Shown: positions 63,241 to 64,000 of the stretch, piece after piece
Layout of the letters: every line of letters starts with the position of its first letter
Position numbering within the stretch: the first letter of the stretch is position 1
Assembly: GCA_035582835.1 (NCBI GenBank)
Contig: JAYKAV010000966.1
Coordinates: 1,568,775-1,632,774 of the forward strand
DNA from: Phoebastria nigripes
Lineage: Eukaryota; Chordata; Aves; Procellariiformes; Diomedeidae
Direction of reading: 5' to 3'
DNA length: 64,000 nucleotides
Position numbers and translations under genes: made by a program
Notes under the pieces: generated by a model
What the model was told of the DNA's origin: nothing
Seen by the model: only the letters and a program-made list of their open reading frames with translations
Database searches by the model: none

Positions 63241-64000
63241 GGAATTGAGGAACTGATAGAGCAGCTAATCCTGGAAACCATTTCCAGGCACATTAAGGAT
63301 GAGAAAATCATCAGGAGCAGTCATCATGGCTTCACCAAGGCGAAGTCATGCTTGACCAACTTGATAAACTTCTATGATGAATGGCTGGCCTGGTAGATGA
63401 GCGGAGAGCAGTGGATATTGTCCACCTGGACTTGAGTAAGGCCTTTGACACTGTCTCCCATAAGATTCTCATAGACAAGCTGCTGATGTACGGACTGCAT
63501 GAGCAGACAGTGAGGTGGATTAAAAACTGGCTGAATGGCCAGGCCCAGAGGGTGGTGATCAGCATTGCAATGTCTACTTTGATGCCAGTAACTAGTCGTG
63601 TACCCCAGGGGTCAATACTGGGTCCAGCCCTGTTTAACATCTTCATTAATGATCTGGATGATGGGGGAGAATGTACCCTCAGAAAGTTTGCTGGTGACAC
63701 AAAACTGGAAGGAGTGGCTGATACACCAGATGGTCGTGCTGCCATCCAGAGGGACCTCAACAGGCTGGAGAAATGGGCTAGCAGGACTCTCATGAAGTTG
63801 AACAAGGAGAAGTGCAAAGTCCTGCACGTGGGGAGGAACAACCCCAGGCACCAATATATGCTCGGGGCCACCCAGCTGTGAAGCAGCTTGGCAGAAAAGG
63901 ATCTAGGGGTCCTGGTGGACACCAAGTTGAACATGAGCCAGCAATGTGCCCTTGTGGCAAAGAAAACTACCAATATCTTGGGCTGCATTAGGAGGAGTGT
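63241..64000 (+). pseudogene. CR1 LINE ORF2 reverse-transcriptase segment, broken and cut by the window edge
   Basis: This is the RT domain of the CR1 ORF2 polyprotein, which copies the element's RNA by target-primed reverse transcription. The plus-strand frame from 63241 encodes an RT N-terminal segment with HHGFTKAKSCLTNLINFYDE. The reading then moves to the frame of the ATG at 63381, consistent with a one-base deletion near 63376-63381. The 166-residue open stretch holds motif A (D17 in LDLSKAFD), motif B (VPQGSILGP, 74-82) and motif C at 103-106. Motif C reads FAGD instead of F/Y-ADD, so the first catalytic aspartate is replaced by glycine (codon GGT, 63693-63695). A TGA at 63879-63881 interrupts the frame, but homology continues in the same frame to the window end ([20 protein letters not shown]). 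It is a dead copy whose remainder lies beyond 64000. Confidence 0.93.

Noticed and set aside
1..64000. CRISPR array, operon, tRNA or rRNA content
   Set aside because: No regularly spaced repeats, tRNA T-loop signatures, rRNA core sequences or bacterial gene packing were seen. The repeats are those of a bird genome.

Overview
This is non-coding vertebrate nuclear DNA, almost certainly from a bird. The best evidence is its repeats. At least six CR1 LINE copies of different ages are present. Two of them end in the CR1-specific 8-bp tandem repeat (ATAGAATC on the plus strand). There is also a complete solo LTR that matches the avian ERVL type and is flanked by a 5-bp target-site duplication. The background is AT-rich and full of short A/T runs. 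It has no operons, ribosome binding sites or dense ORFs, so it is not bacterial or phage sequence. I found no host protein-coding exon, tRNA, rRNA or CRISPR array. The window is therefore intergenic or deep intronic, and I cannot tell which from the sequence alone.

Layout. 1-6.5 kb: unassigned AT-rich DNA with a small, old CR1 remnant (about 1.0 kb) and a degenerate inverted-repeat element (5.88-6.40 kb). 6.5-6.9 kb: minus-strand CR1. 6.9-16.7 kb: AT-rich sequence without recognisable repeats, including 6.2 kb with no ORF of 60 codons; this is the best place to look for conserved non-coding elements. 16.76-17.34 kb: old minus-strand CR1. 20.5-21.8 kb: two younger minus-strand CR1 copies about 0.6 kb apart. 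29.2-30.1 kb: two palindromic modules followed by the solo LTR. 30.85-31.3 kb: plus-strand CR1. 31-56 kb: mostly unassigned, with small local duplications, a ~90-nt T homopolymer at 45.0 kb, a GC-rich island at 51.7-51.9 kb that may be LTR-derived, and a CATC microsatellite at 55.9 kb. 56.1-56.35 kb: very old minus-strand CR1. 63.24-64.0 kb: a plus-strand CR1 reverse-transcriptase segment that runs off the window end and is disabled by a frameshift, a loss of the catalytic aspartate and a premature stop.

No genes act together here. The useful content is the transposon record, several perfect palindromes and short duplications, and one GC-rich pocket. I found no convincing new biological system. 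The observations most worth following up are the palindromic elements, the ~80-bp sequence duplicated at 37.2 and 38.4 kb, the GC-rich island and the ORF-free 8-14 kb block.
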